Assembly (NCBI GenBank): GCA_958295665.1
Contig: OY282560.1
Coordinates: forward strand, 266,649,168-266,713,167
DNA: 64,000 bases
Reading direction: 5' to 3'
DNA from: Tipula vernalis
Lineage: Eukaryota; Arthropoda; Insecta; Diptera; Tipulidae
Shown here piece after piece: positions 20,136 through 31,394 of this stretch. Position 1 is the first letter of the stretch. Each line of letters starts with the position of its first letter. The position numbers and the translations under genes are program-made. Under the pieces are notes generated by a model. The model was not told where the DNA came from. It searched no databases and saw nothing but the letters and a program-made list of their open reading frames with translations.

Positions 20136-20870
20136 GGGGTGGTTTGGCGTCTATTGGAGGGGGGACCAAAGTTGAATAGATTAATCTACCAGCTCCGTAA
20201 CCTTCCAGTGGGGTGCGCATCACGTGAGCTGTTCTGGTCATGTATTAGGTAGCTGCGTAATCAGTACAATTGTGTAAGGGGTAACCTGTTCACAATTCGC
20301 AAGAGTACGTGCTGCCTCCTCGTGGCAACCACTGGTAACTAAGGCCATTTGGCACAGGCTAAAGTACGGCGCTAAAGGAGAAAACCTTGACAAAAAACCC
20401 TAATCTAAGGTGGAACAGCATATGCCGATGGATGAATGGCTGATAGGTTAATCAGTCCAAAATATGCGGACTCTGGATACCAGGCACCCTCCAGTTTTAT
20501 TTAGCCTTCCTGTAGTAAAGATGGGTGACCTACAGGCGATTTGCAATTCCCAGCAACTCGTAAGAGTAAAACCAAATGGAATACGGGACAGGAGTAGGAA
20601 TATACGGGAGTGGGAAAGCCCTCTCGAAGTCCTTGTGCTCCAATGCTACCGTCTTTCTAGCGGAACTACATGCTGTAGTAAACATCTAGCAGGGAGAGCA
20701 ATAAGCCCAGATAGCATGTATCACGTACCGGGAGGCAGTATTGCCAGGTTCATTAAGAACCTGAATATTGACTGGACGGATAATTAAGCAGGGTCCAGCA
20801 CAATAGATCTTTTAGGTCGCAGTGCGAGGTGGCTGATCGCCCGCATGGCCCTACAATAATAATAATAATA
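20136..20870 (+). mobile_element. Internally deleted non-LTR element (SIDE-like), (AAT)n tail
   Basis: 735 bp bracketed by a 15-bp target duplication, starting GGGGTGGTTTGGCG and ending in (AAT)n. The first part resembles a non-LTR 5' UTR: 20471-20512 matches the LOA leader at 871-912. The last part (20590-20850) looks like the 3' end of an ORF2 plus 3' UTR, with a possible coding end near 20787. Everything between is missing, so it is a short internally deleted copy that must have been moved by a relative's enzymes. A clean duplication and intact tail suggest it moved in this short form. Confidence 0.75.
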
Positions 20871-20885
20871 AAATTCACTCATTTA
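20871..20885. repeat. Target-site duplication, right copy
   Basis: AAATTCACTCATTTA, identical to 20121-20135. Confidence 0.9.
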
Positions 20886-21614
20886 ATTTATAACCCAGGC
20901 GAAAATTCTCTAAACCACAAAGAAGATCAATCAGAATTTGATTAATTAATATTTTGTGAGTTAAATGGTGAAAAAATAAGATATCTTCAAAGTCCATTTT
21001 ATAAAAAATACCACAACATATACAAAATAATTATTTTACAAATTGAAGCTAATAAAACTATTACATCTCGACCTCAAAACGAATATTATTTTCCAAATTT
21101 TATATTATTTGCAATAGAGAATTACTTTTCTTATTTACCATTGTGGTGTACTTGTTTTTCTCATTATATTGTCATTAAAGGTTGCTTATCAAATTCACGA
21201 CGATTCACAACGATATGAATGCAGAGGAAATGGGGAGCAAAAAAATGAAATTTACACAGTCACTCAGTCAATTCTTTTAACGAAGTTTCAGAAAAAGAGT
21301 TAAACAAAATTAAATACACCGCAACTTCTACGAATATTTCGTTAAAGAATAAACCACTTCAATGCTTGAAAAATGGGTTTAAATTATTTCAAAACCAAAA
21401 AACTACCGAGGTGAATAACATCTGCGCATTTGACTCTCTAAGTCAAATATTTTACTGCATTGCATTGGATTCCACGTTATATAAGCGTTTATTCCAAACA
21501 TCACCAATAACCTATTCACAATTTATAGTTCAGCTTAATGAGGCAAGGTTTCGGAAGAAATATTTACGGGAAAAGGACAGATCTATTATTAGAATGCTTT
21601 CAGTCCCGAATTAA
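20886..21614 (+). pseudogene. MULE transposase relic, C-terminal region
   Basis: Sequence resumes after the insertion and ends in a 82-codon frame (21366-21614) reading NNICAFDSLSQIFYCIAL. The N(T/I)CAFDSL pattern recalls the NTCSFD-type C-terminal domain seen in some NOF-like transposases. Upstream of it the reading is broken by stops. Function cannot be retained. Confidence 0.45.
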
Positions 21615-21639
21615 GCCACCACCAAAAAATAGTAACAAT

Positions 21640-21882
21640 TAATTAAGTTCTGATTTAGATTTAGAAATCCTGAGTAACCGGCCAAGGGTTCCAGAGCAAA
21701 ACAAGCATCCAATCATGTAGTTAAGTATAGGTGTGTGTAACCGAGTCGAATCTTTAAAATAAACATTCCTTTCATATCCTTCGGTATTGTTAATGTGTAA
21801 TGAGTGTACGGTGGGCCGGCGTCATCCGGGAGATAGGTCTCGGCTTGGTCGTACACTCCAATCAATCAATCAATCAACGATG
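21640..21882 (+). repeat. SINE-like repeat, copy 1, (AATC)n tail
   Basis: A ~240-bp segment (ATTAATTAAGTTCTGATT ... CCTGAG..CCGGCCAAGG ... CGTACACTCC) ending in AATCAATCAATCAATCAA. Related copies with the same tail type lie at 37700-37848 and 51850-52135, all in the same orientation. It could be a SINE or the 3' end of a non-LTR element; I see no clear pol III A/B boxes. Confidence 0.65.
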
Positions 21883-22073
21883 TTAATGCCGTGTGGCGTA
21901 TATTATATGATAGTAAAACACTTCTGTTACTTAAAATAAGTTGTGTAAAAGATGACCAACTATTTTTTTTTCTTTTCATTGGGCGAACGGATAATTGATT
22001 GGACGTTAAATTTTACTGCATAATAATGTCTGCAATCTAAATCTTGCGATTTCGTTCCACTGCCAAACCTAAC

Positions 22074-22858
22074 CTTGCCCAAATTTCAGGTAGTGCTTGT
22101 TAATGGGCCATCAAAAGAAAATACTAACCATTGTGAGTGGAACACTGTTATTAAGAAAATTCAAAATCCTCCATTTCGAAAAAACTTCTTCTGGATAATG
22201 TTCCCTACACCTTGGATTATATAACCTATATGGCCGAACCTTGCCCAAATCTCTGGCAGTGCTTGTTAATGGGCTCCCAATAGAAAATACTCAAAATATT
22301 AATTGTAAAACGGTCATTAACAGGCTCCAAATCCTCCGTTTCGAAAAAACGTCTTTTGGATAATGTGCCTCATACCTTGGCTTTTATGACTTAAATAGCT
22401 GAACCTTGCCCAAATCTCTGAGAGTGCTTGTTAAGGGGCCATTAATAGAAAATACTCAATATTTCAAGTGCAAAACTGCCATTAACAGGATTCCAAATCC
22501 TCCGTTTCGAAAAAACCTCTTTTGGATAATGTGCCCCATGCGCCCCAATCTCTTAGCTTATATGACCTATATAGCCGAACCTTGTCCAAATCTCTGGCAG
22601 TGCTTGTTAATGGGCCTCCAATAGAAAATACTGAATGTTTTAAGTGTAAAATGGCCATTAACAGGTTTCCAAATCCTCCGTTTGGAAAAAACTTCTTTTG
22701 GATACTGTGCCCCATACCTTGGCTTATATAGCTGAACCTTTCCCAAATCTCTGAGAGTGCTTGTTAATGGGCCATTAATAGAAAATACTCAATATTTCAA
22801 GTGCAAAACTGCCATTAACAAGATTCCAAATCCTCTGTTTCGAAAAAACTTTTTCTTC
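22074..22858 (+). repeat. Five-copy tandem array, ~165-bp unit
   Basis: Units begin with CTTGCCCAAAT or close variants at 22074, 22240, 22405, 22581 and 22738, giving spacings of 166, 165, 176 and 157. Each contains AGTGCTTGTTAA, GAAAATACT, CCAAATCCTCCGTTTCGAAA and a GGATAATGTGCC block. Units differ by scattered substitutions and small indels. The last unit is partial and runs directly into the Jockey-type ORF1 at ~22860. Open frames inside the array are chance products of the repeat. Confidence 0.88.
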
Positions 22859-22859
22859 T

Positions 22860-23753
22860 AAAAAGCAAACTTCTTCTTAAAGCAAACTACATTCAGCTAT
22901 CCGAGGAGCTAAAAAAGAATAAAGCAGAATTTTTCTCATTCACATCAGATGAGAATAAAACTTCAAGATTCGTTTTGTTCGGTTTACCATCCATGCCTAG
23001 CGAGGAGGTGGAAACTTACATTACAGAGGTTGGTCTCTCACCATCGCGCATTACAAAAGTTATGCGTAAGGAGAATATGAATAACGATAGTGCAATGTAT
23101 TTTGTCTCGTTTCCAAAAACAACGACTCTAAACCAGTTGAAAAGCCATCGATTTATTGGACACATTGCTTGTACTTGGGATATTCCCCATAGAAAACCGG
23201 AACGACTCACACAATGCTTGAAGTGCTTCAGGCTCGGTCACACTTCGGGCAACTGTAATATGAAACCTCGTTGTGGATATTGTGCCCAGGCTCATATAGA
23301 TGATGAAGAATGCCCGTTTAAAAGTGTTGAAACAAAACATATATGTGCCAACTGCGGAGGAAACCACATTGCCAACTCATTGATTTGTCCAAAACGAAAT
23401 GAGTTTTTAAGCATTCGGGAACAGATCAACAAACGTAACCAATCTAAGTCTACGCAATCTTTCAATTGGGGGCATCAGCATTTCCCAGCTTGTTGAATTC
23501 TAAAGATCAGCAATTCAGTCAACCAACTAACATAGAAGCCTCATCTTCACAAGTTAATTGGTTAAATTTATTTAAAACAAATACAGCTCCTATAGTGCAA
23601 CAATCCGAAATTCCAAATAGTTCTAAATTGTACTCTTCCAGTGAATTATTATTGATATTGGAAAACATCATGGATGGACTCAAGAGATGCCGTATGCCAG
23701 CAGAACATGTCCAGGTCATTCTGGCAACAGCTATTCAATATGTCTGTAAATAA
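22860..23753 (+). pseudogene. Jockey-type ORF1 (Gag with CCHC knuckles)
   Basis: The first frame runs to 23496: an RNA-binding-like region (FVLFGLPSMPSEEVETYI, then MYFVSFPKTTTLNQLK) followed by three knuckles, CLKCFRLGHTSGNC, CGYCAQAHIDDEEC and CANCGGNHIANSLIC. A frameshift near 23470-23490 moves the reading to 23466-23753, which holds the usual Jockey ORF1 tail (SSELLLILENIMDGLKRCRM). The reading is open upstream of the nominal start at 22975, back to ~22880, so the N-terminus is lost by truncation. By family it binds element RNA and directs it to chromatin. Confidence 0.8.
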
Positions 23754-24676
23754 CTATTTGAATGTCTGCATCTGGAATGCTCACAGCGTAAAAAATAAGA
23801 AACATGAGGTAATTCATTTCCTTGATAAATATAACGTTGACATTATGCTTATTTTCAGAAACATACCTTAAACCAGACGCAGTTTTCCACTTTACCTGAT
23901 CTATAGAATTGATCGCGACAACCAATCTAGCGGAGGTGTAGCTATCATCATCAAAAATTCCATTTCATATACTCTTTTTCCCACTTTAATTTTTCAAAGT
24001 ATTGAAAATATCTCTATTCAATTGGAACTGCCTGATTCCTACTTAAAAATAACTTCATGTTACGTGCTCAAATCTAGCCATTGCAATTTTAGAGGGGATC
24101 TTAACCGCTTATTCAATTAAATAGCCCATTTGTTCTTGGTGGGGATTTTAATTGCCGCCATTCATTTTGGAACTGTAGTAAATCCAACAAAGGTGGACGT
24201 ACCTTATTTGACTTACTTAACAGCCGTGCGAATGTTGTCTTGCACTCTCCAGACACGCCTACCTACCATCATACTAATAGAACTAATAGTACTCTTGATT
24301 TTTATTTAGCAAGTAACGAAGTTCCTGTAAACTATATTGGATCCAAAAATGAACTTAACTCAGACCACTTTCCAGTTTTGTGTTCTATCCGTTTACAAAC
24401 CTGTCGCATAAATCAAACAATTCAATCTTTCAATTTTAAAAAAGGCGACTGGTTCTCATTTCACAATTTTATTGATAACAAACTGAAGTCATACGCTAGC
24501 AACCAAATTATCACAGATACTAGCCAAATTGACTTGATGACAAAACAGCTTGCGGATACTATTAACGAAGCAGCAGAGTTCTCTGTGCCTACTATTGTTC
24601 CTTCGAGTAGATATAAGTTAATTCTGTCTGACGAAATCCTAAATTTTATCAAGCTCCGTAATGTGAGGCGTAGATA
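23735..24676 (+). pseudogene. Jockey-type ORF2, endonuclease domain
   Basis: Begins MSVNNYLNVCIWNAHSVKNKKHEV, the standard start of a Jockey EN domain with the Asn of WNA. Frames change near 23860 and 24120. Later blocks are SGGVAIIIKNSI, GGDFNCRHSFWNC (catalytic GDFN), NSTLDFYLAS and NSDHFPVLCSI (catalytic SDH). A stop at 24675 ends the last frame. All catalytic motifs are visible, but in three frames. Confidence 0.8.
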
Positions 24677-24879
24677 ATGGATAAGGAGTCCAGATCCCTA
24701 TCTTAGAAATATTGTTAATTTGCTTAATGTTGTAATTAGACAATAAATCTATGATATTGTTAACGCTAAATGGCAGGATAAGTTAAAATCTTTGGGCAAA
24801 GGATCTAAACCATACTGGCACACGGTGAGATTACTAAAAAAAAATACACTTGCATCCCACCATTAAACCATCCCGATGG

Positions 24880-26036
24880 CAGTAGTAAAATTATTGATTC
24901 AAATGAAAAATGTCAAGCACTTGCTCAAAATTTCCATAAAGCTTTCGGAACAGCAGTCACCATTCTAGAATCAGACGAGATTAAAAACAGTATGGAACTT
25001 ATGAATAACTATGTGGTAACCGACGCTTCGTTGTTCCATGTATCAATAGAAGAGGTAAGAGGGATTATAAATAACAGCCGTTCCTTCAAAGCACCTGGCC
25101 AAGATTTAATCTTCAATATTTTCTTGAAACATCTTCCAGAATCTGGACTTAAAGTTCTAACAAATTTATTGTCGCATTGTATTAGACTATCGTATTTTCC
25201 CTCTTGTTGGAAAATAGCTAAGGTGGTTGCAATAATGAAGCAAGGCAGTAACCCATGTGATGTAGACAGCTATCGACCGATAAGCTTGCTTAGCTCGGTT
25301 AGTAAAGTATTCGAGTGTATAATCAAAAATAGACTAAATGATTTTATTGAAGAAAACAATTTGTTAATACCGCAACAGTTCGGTTTCCGTTACCAACATT
25401 CTACCATCCACTAAGTCGATCGCATAACCCAGCATGTTAAAATCCAAAGGAACTTGAAAAAATCCACTGGCATGGTCCTTATTGACCTTGAAAAGACATT
25501 TGATTCAGTCTGGATAAATGGTCTTTTGCATAAACTTCATAGATATTGCTTCCCGATGCACATAATCAAACTATTGAAATCGTACTTCGAAAATCGAAAA
25601 TATTTTGTTCAGATCCGGAACTCCAATTCCAGTCTAATGAATATCAACTCGGGGGTTCCTCAAGGATCTGTAATAAGCCCTATTTTATTTTGTATTTTTC
25701 TAAATGACATACCCATTAAAGTACACCTCCGACATCTACTCAAAAGTCATAGTAAACAGACTCACTGATTATATCAACATATTGGTAGCTTACTTTAAAA
25801 AATGGGGTCTTAAACTAAACTCTAACAAATCACAGGCTACATATATATTTTTCGCGGTGTAGGATGACAACTAAACTACCTTAAACAAATCTGCTTATAA
25901 ACGGATTAACCTGGGAAAAACAGGTCAAATATCTTGGCATTCTCCTGGATCCAAAAGTGACATACAAAATCACTTAAATTTTATAATAAGTAAAGTTAAT
26001 AAACTTTTTTATGTGCTATATCCTTTATTAAATAAA
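24880..26036 (+). pseudogene. Jockey-type ORF2, reverse transcriptase, YADD lost
   Basis: 24992-25414 gives the RT fingers: SFKAPGQDLIFNIFLK, YRPISLLSSVSKVFE, QQFGFRYQHST. 25454-25768 gives the palm: VLIDLEKTFDSVW (catalytic Asp) and NSGVPQGSVISPILFCIFLN. The next block should hold the YADD box, but after NDIPIKVHLRHLL the reading jumps to what should lie downstream of it, so YADD is deleted. The thumb (WGLKLNSNKSQA) follows in another frame. The helentron-like repeat begins at 26042. Confidence 0.78.
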
Positions 26037-26041
26037 AAAAT

Positions 26042-26699
26042 GGAGGTGTGGCCAACACACGACTTTATTTTACGAACAGAGAATTTTGAGAAATTTTATT
26101 TTTTTTATAACTTTTTTTTTAAATTTTTTTTTTTTTAATTTTTAAATTTTTAAATTTTTTTTTTTAATTTTTAATTTTTATTTGTTTTTATTTTTTAGAA
26201 ACATTTTGTTTCAATTAGTTTTTTGTAAACCTTATACTTTTGAAGATATTTGCAAAATAAATTTTCTGGACCAAGGGAGTGGCCACTTCCGGTTAGCCGA
26301 TTTGGAGTAAAATTCACTGGGACCTCCCAATTTATCAAAAAAGCTTAAATCTGAAGTTTCAGTTCGATTGGTTAAACCATCTGGGCTGTAGAGAGGACAC
26401 AGACAGACTGACAGACTGACAGACTGACAGACTGACAGACTGACAGACTGACAGACTGACAGACTGACAGACTGACAGACTGACAGACTGACAGACTGAC
26501 AGACTGACAGACTGACAGACTGACAGACTGACAGACTGACAGACTGACAGACTGACAGACAGACAGACACCATTTCGAAACCCAGTTTTTCGGACTCAGG
26601 GGACCTCAAAACAAATAAATCTCTAAAAATCTAAAGGTCCAAAATTTTCATGATTACTATACTTTATTTTACTAGAGTAAAAGAAAGTAAAAAGTTACC
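26042..26699. mobile_element. Helentron/DINE-like non-autonomous repeat, copy 1
   Basis: Begins GAGGTGTGGCCAACACACGAC and inserts cleanly into the Jockey RT, whose reading resumes at ~26700. The first ~280 bp match 62277-62565. It then carries a GGGCTGTAGAGAGGACACAGAC lead-in, a long 8-bp microsatellite, and near the end a hairpin (26661-26688, CTTTATTTTACT / AGTAAAAGAAAG). A microsatellite core and a 3' subterminal hairpin without terminal inverted repeats are features of helentron-derived DINE/INE-1 elements. The class is an inference. Confidence 0.5.
26397..26570. repeat. (GACAGACT)n microsatellite
   Basis: About twenty tandem copies of an 8-bp unit (ACAGACTG), flanked by shorter ACAG repeats, inside the helentron-like insertion. 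A minus-strand open frame across it (26232-26609, repeating SVCQ) is a by-product of the repeat and not a gene. Confidence 0.95.
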
Positions 26700-27251
26700 T
26701 ATCGTTTGAAAACAAAATGTTAGCTTATAAGACAGTTGTACTGGCTGTAATCTTGTATGGATCTCCTCTATGGTGAAATGCGGCTAACATCCACAAACAA
26801 AAAATTCAAATCTTACAAAACAAATTTTTAAAATTAATATTAAATGTCCCGAGGAGATACCGAACTAGAAGATTGCATTCACGAACTAAAACCAACTTAA
26901 TTAAAGATCTATCATTTCAATATTACATGAAATATAAAAATAAAATTTCACTTATAAATAATAATTTAATAAATGATCTTGGTAGAACGCGAACACCCTG
27001 ATGGGCAATTTGTTGCAATTGTTGCATTATGTGTTGTATATATTTAGTTAATTATAAGATAGAATTAAGTTAGAATTAAGGTACATTCTTTGCGAGTTTC
27101 TTGTAATTGACTCACTATATGACTTTAGTCTAAATCTATTTATGTATTATTTTTCTTCATTCCGTAGCAAAGTTTAAATCTAAAACTTGGAAAATTATAT
27201 TGTATCTGCATTTTATATTAACCTTATAATAAAGCAAGGAAAAAAAAAAAT
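26700..27251 (+). pseudogene. Jockey-type ORF2 C-terminus and 3' end
   Basis: The reading resumes with NKMLAYKTVVLAVILYGSPL, then IQILQNKFLKLILNVPR, the usual C-terminal block of Jockey ORF2, and ends near 27000. A ~240-bp 3' UTR follows, closing with ATAAAGCAAGG and an A-run at ~27240-27250. Confidence 0.75.
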
Positions 27252-29439
27252 CTTCTAAGCTTTACATATGTTTTAATGGGAGTTTAAAACCATTTTTCTA
27301 GTTTGGATGTGTTTTATTTGGAATCAAATAATTATATTTTAATTATTTGTTAGAAACTTAACGGAAAGAAATCACTCAGTTCATTCCAATAAGAATTTTG
27401 TTTTGAGTATTTCTAATACATACATATTTTTTGTAATTTTTTATCAGAAACTTCACGTTGGTGTCAAATTTGGCTTCAAAAATTTCAATCTGTTTAAACT
27501 GTTTACCTAGTTGTATGTTGAAACTCCAACCACAAAATTTCAATATTCTAAATAAACTGGGTAATACACCTTTCAAATTGGTTGGTGGTCAGAGGTTGCT
27601 AGTTGAAAAAATTTAAAAACAAAATTTGATAATTCTGTATTTTGTACAACGAAATTCTAATTTTTAAATATTTTCATATTTCGCTAATTCGGAAGAATAA
27701 ATTTAACTGAAATTTGATTTTAATAAATAAGTAAAGTTCGACAAAATCATTTGATAAGAAAATTTCAATGCCCAAATTCAATGAATTAAAATTTGAAAAT
27801 GTCCTGATTGGAACGAAATATCATGTTTTTGTATATTTATTTTTTTAATTTAATAATTTCTAATAAAACTGTATAAATTAAAAAATAAAAAAAATTTTGT
27901 TTGTTGGATTCTTCCATACGAACGGCCAGAAAGCATTAAATTCACTATATGTAATTGAACTTAAAAACATTTTGGAGGGGCCCAGGAATTTATTTTTCAG
28001 ATTTCGGGTGTCGCAATATAAAAAAAATTGAGAAGCACTGATTTTGAGCATTGATTAAATTGAAGAGAAAGGAGGTGTTGGCTTAATCCAAGTAACTGGT
28101 CCCATATTAAAAGCAATAAAACGTAACAACGGCCTTTGTAACTACTAATTATATAATATTAACACTCGGTGAGTTTTATAATCAACAAAATAATATTCTT
28201 AATTACATCCCGCCATAAACAAATATCTGTTAATGGATCTTTTTAGAAGAAAATGTTTGTCTAATTATCTCACAGAACGTCTTTATAAGCAGTATTTACA
28301 AACCATTTCATTAAAACTTTACAGCTCAAATCTCCGCAATAATTACGTTTATCCAAATAAAAAGCCGTATCATTAAACTCTGATTTAATTTCTAAATTCT
28401 ATAAAGAAAAAACCACTTGAAACAAAAATTTAAATTTCTTTCCACAAAAATAAAAACATAAAAATATTTAAATTAAAAGAAATTCTAAAAAATTTTCCCA
28501 ATTTTTTTCTATTTAGTACTGTTATTATATATTCCAATACCCACAATCGTCCTAATTTCTTTGGGACAAAATACAAAAATCTGGTTAATTTTCTAGAATA
28601 AAAAAGTAAAAAGGGGATATAATATAATAATCCTAAAAATAGTACAACAAATCCTTTTTTTTTTTATAAACACAAACAGACTTTAAATTATATACTTAAT
28701 ACATAGAAAGAAAAGTTTGCCAAATATCAAAACTTTTAAGTATGGCAACTGTATATAGGAAGAAGTTTCGTTCGAACGAAAACAAAAATTATCGACACCC
28801 TAAAAAGTACAACATTTCTCTACGAACGAGAAATCATTTTTTTGTTTTGTTATTTATTTAGGAAATACATAATAAAATAATTTTTAATTTTATTTAATTA
28901 TTTAAATCGAATTAAAAGACTGAACACGAAATGAGAGAGCGAAAAAGCACATTTCGTGTTATAAACAGAAAGTTTCCATTTTTTCTTTTACATAAACATT
29001 CATCATAAAATTTTCCCTTTTCTTTGTTTCGGCGATGTTCATCTCTCTGCTCTGGTGATATTGAAACTTTCTGCGATGTGCTTTTTATTTTTGTGCCAAA
29101 CACTTATACACAAATTATAAAAATGAAAGTTAAAGAAAATTCGTAATTAATATTTTATAAATTTATGCGTTGTACTTTTGAATGAATGTACCCATTTTTT
29201 TTTTAGGGGGGAATATGTTGAAAGTTAAAATTGGGGTTTATGAAAATATAGATTTTTGTTTTTCCTCCTTAAATTTTATACTCACTCACTCAAATTTCAT
29301 TTTAAACCTTATTTGTGGATGAAATTTTAGAAATGTAAATTGATGTGCGGTTTAACCTTTCAATCAAACATAAATTTATATTACTCTAAAGAAACCCACT
29401 TTAACACTTTAGTTTATTTACCCAAACAAAAAATAGGAA
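27252..29439. other. AT-rich stretch, no gene recognised
   Basis: About 2.2 kb of AT-rich sequence. Open frames here (for example 27376-27576 minus, 28912-29103 minus) have no recognisable domain and are short. I see nothing I can support. Confidence 0.6.
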
Positions 29440-29770
29440 ATTAGACTATATATTAGTGGGTCTAAAAAGTTTCCGCCATTTATATAATAGATATCAGCAA
29501 AGTTATATATTTCATTTGGATAAAGGGTGATATGTCATTTTTGAAGTGCCATTTTGTAGGTAACGTTTCATAGATCACTAATAGAAAATAAATTTTTTGA
29601 TTATTCAGTGAAAAGTTATTCCGTATCAAAAATGAGTGAAATTAAAGAAGAAATTAGATAAATTTTAAAATTATATCTCAAAAAAGGGAAGAAGGCAGCA
29701 CAGGCGGCTAAAAAAATGTGTACAGTTTATGGTGATGTGAGGAACAGATGTTAAAATTTGTTGTGGCATA
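29440..29770 (+). pseudogene. Mariner transposase relic, 5' end
   Basis: A leader beginning near TTAGTGGGTCTAAAAAGTTTCC (possible terminal repeat) precedes ATG 29632. The reading gives MSEIKEEIR, a stop, then ILKLYLKKGKKAAQAAKKMCTVYGDV, which matches the first helix-turn-helix of mariner transposases (kGknAaqAakkIcavYG). It decays after ~29750 and the catalytic part is absent. Confidence 0.6.
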
Positions 29771-31394
29771 AAATAGCTTTGGAAATCAAAAACTAAATGA
29801 AATACAAATTGTAACGAACTAAAAACGGAAGGAAAACTAATAAAATTCTTCTTCATTTTCCACTTCATGGAATTTAATTTCATTGTGTAAATAAGTTAAG
29901 GCATCAAGAAATACTGGAAGGATAAAAATAATGTAATATGTACACAAATTATTTCACGGAAAAATCATTTCATAGTGCTGACTACTTTTTCGATTGCCTT
30001 TCTAAAGAATAAGATAACCAAATACCATAACTACAGGTTTTTTGCCTTTTATCATTTTCTTGATTATGCTTATTATTATGAGTATTATTACTATTAATTA
30101 TGTAAAAGTAGTTTTGACTTTTGTGTTTACTTTCGTCAGAAAGATGATGAAGAAAGCTTAAAGGAAATTGATAAGATTGTAACGTAATGGAAAAACAAAA
30201 AGGTTTTGTTTATGATGATCTTTTCGTTATATAAAATTGATAATTTCGTAGAAATCGTAATAAAAAAAATGTTAGCATATCATTTTCATTGAAATTTAGG
30301 AAGGCGGAAAATAGCTATTTCCTTACACATATATACGATTTTTTAACCTTCCAACCTACATACATACGTATATTGAAACCTATTTATTTATTTCCAACAA
30401 CAATTTAAATAAAATTGAATAAGAACGCAAATTCAAAATCTAAAAATGGGAAATTTATGAAAATTTTATCAATTTTACTGTATACCATACGACATTAAAT
30501 AAAGAAAATTAGATATACCATACAACATATATGTATATAACATATTTTGTGTTTTTATGTTTAACTTGGGAAACATAAAAGATTGGAAAATAATAAATAT
30601 TACAAATTCTGATCCGAAAAGAGATGAATATTAATCAATTTATTTATAATGATCATCGATGTACATTACGATTGTAATCATTGGAAATTTATTCAAATGA
30701 TCAACCGTACGCTTACCCATAACAGTATCGCAGCGTAATACATTTTCAAGTTCTTAAACCGATTCTGATCGATGTGGACAATTGGCAGGCTTACATTCTC
30801 TAATACAACTCATGAATCAATGACTATTAAAGATTAGATGACGATTAAACATCTTTAATTATTTTGATATCTTTAAATATTCTTTTATATCTAATAATAA
30901 GACAAATTCGTTATGAACTTGAATTATTAAATGGAATCGTACAATAATAATAATCCTATATAATTTTTTCCCAAAAGACGACTAGACTGCTAAATGGCAA
31001 TTTTAAAATAAATCAAAGTACCATAAACCAATACTTGTTGTAAGTAGTAAACCCCTTGTTGAAATGTTTGCGGATTATTAGTATTTCACTCTAATAAGGA
31101 GAGCATTAATCAATATTCCCGATATTTTGATTATTTCACTCCTTAATTGGCAATATTTTCGAGAAAATGTTGACTTTCATCATTTTCTTTTTATTTATGA
31201 TGGACCTTCTTAACCTTTAAAGCTATTACTTTTAATCCTTTAAATTATGTTCAAAAATAAAAACCACTTTTATATTTCACACTTTATTTTTATCTATATA
31301 CCATGGTATGTAGATCCAGATTTCGAAAGCTACATTGCCTCCATTATAAATACTAATTAAATTTCTCCTAACTATTCTTTTGAATTGTGCTTGA
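29771..31394. other. AT-rich stretch, no gene recognised
   Basis: About 1.6 kb, AT-rich. No coding segment or repeat structure stands out. Confidence 0.55.

Larger units (their letters stand above)
18480..21615 (+). mobile_element. NOF-like MULE DNA transposon relic
   Basis: A decayed transposase spread over several frames. Its central block reads PLIIYMDGTGGVVKKP, KRILYYACII, VPVAEMVSS, VIDWPWASILAI and FICCSHFIKIIV, the order and wording of MULE-superfamily transposases of the NOF (FB-NOF) kind found in flies and other arthropods. It is split by a 735-bp non-LTR insertion at 20136-20870. I did not find convincing terminal inverted repeats, so the outer limits are approximate. Confidence 0.6.
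22860..27251 (+). mobile_element. Jockey-clade non-LTR retrotransposon, decayed
   Basis: ORF1 with three zinc knuckles, ORF2 with EN and RT, and a terminal AATAAAGC signal followed by an A-run at ~27240-27250. This is the Jockey plan (no RNase H). The 5' end is truncated at the tandem array. A ~660-bp helentron-like insertion at 26042-26699 splits the RT C-terminal part. Multiple stops and shifts make it inactive. Confidence 0.8.

Noticed and set aside
22406..22731. Overlapping open frames with repeated peptides
   Set aside because: They lie inside the 165-bp tandem array on both strands and mirror the repeat.
26397..26570. CRISPR-like repeat array
   Set aside because: Short uniform 8-bp units without spacers, in an animal genome: a microsatellite.
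26232..26609. 125-codon minus-strand frame with SVCQ repeats
   Set aside because: Produced by the 8-bp microsatellite; an 8-bp repeat read in threes gives a repeating peptide.
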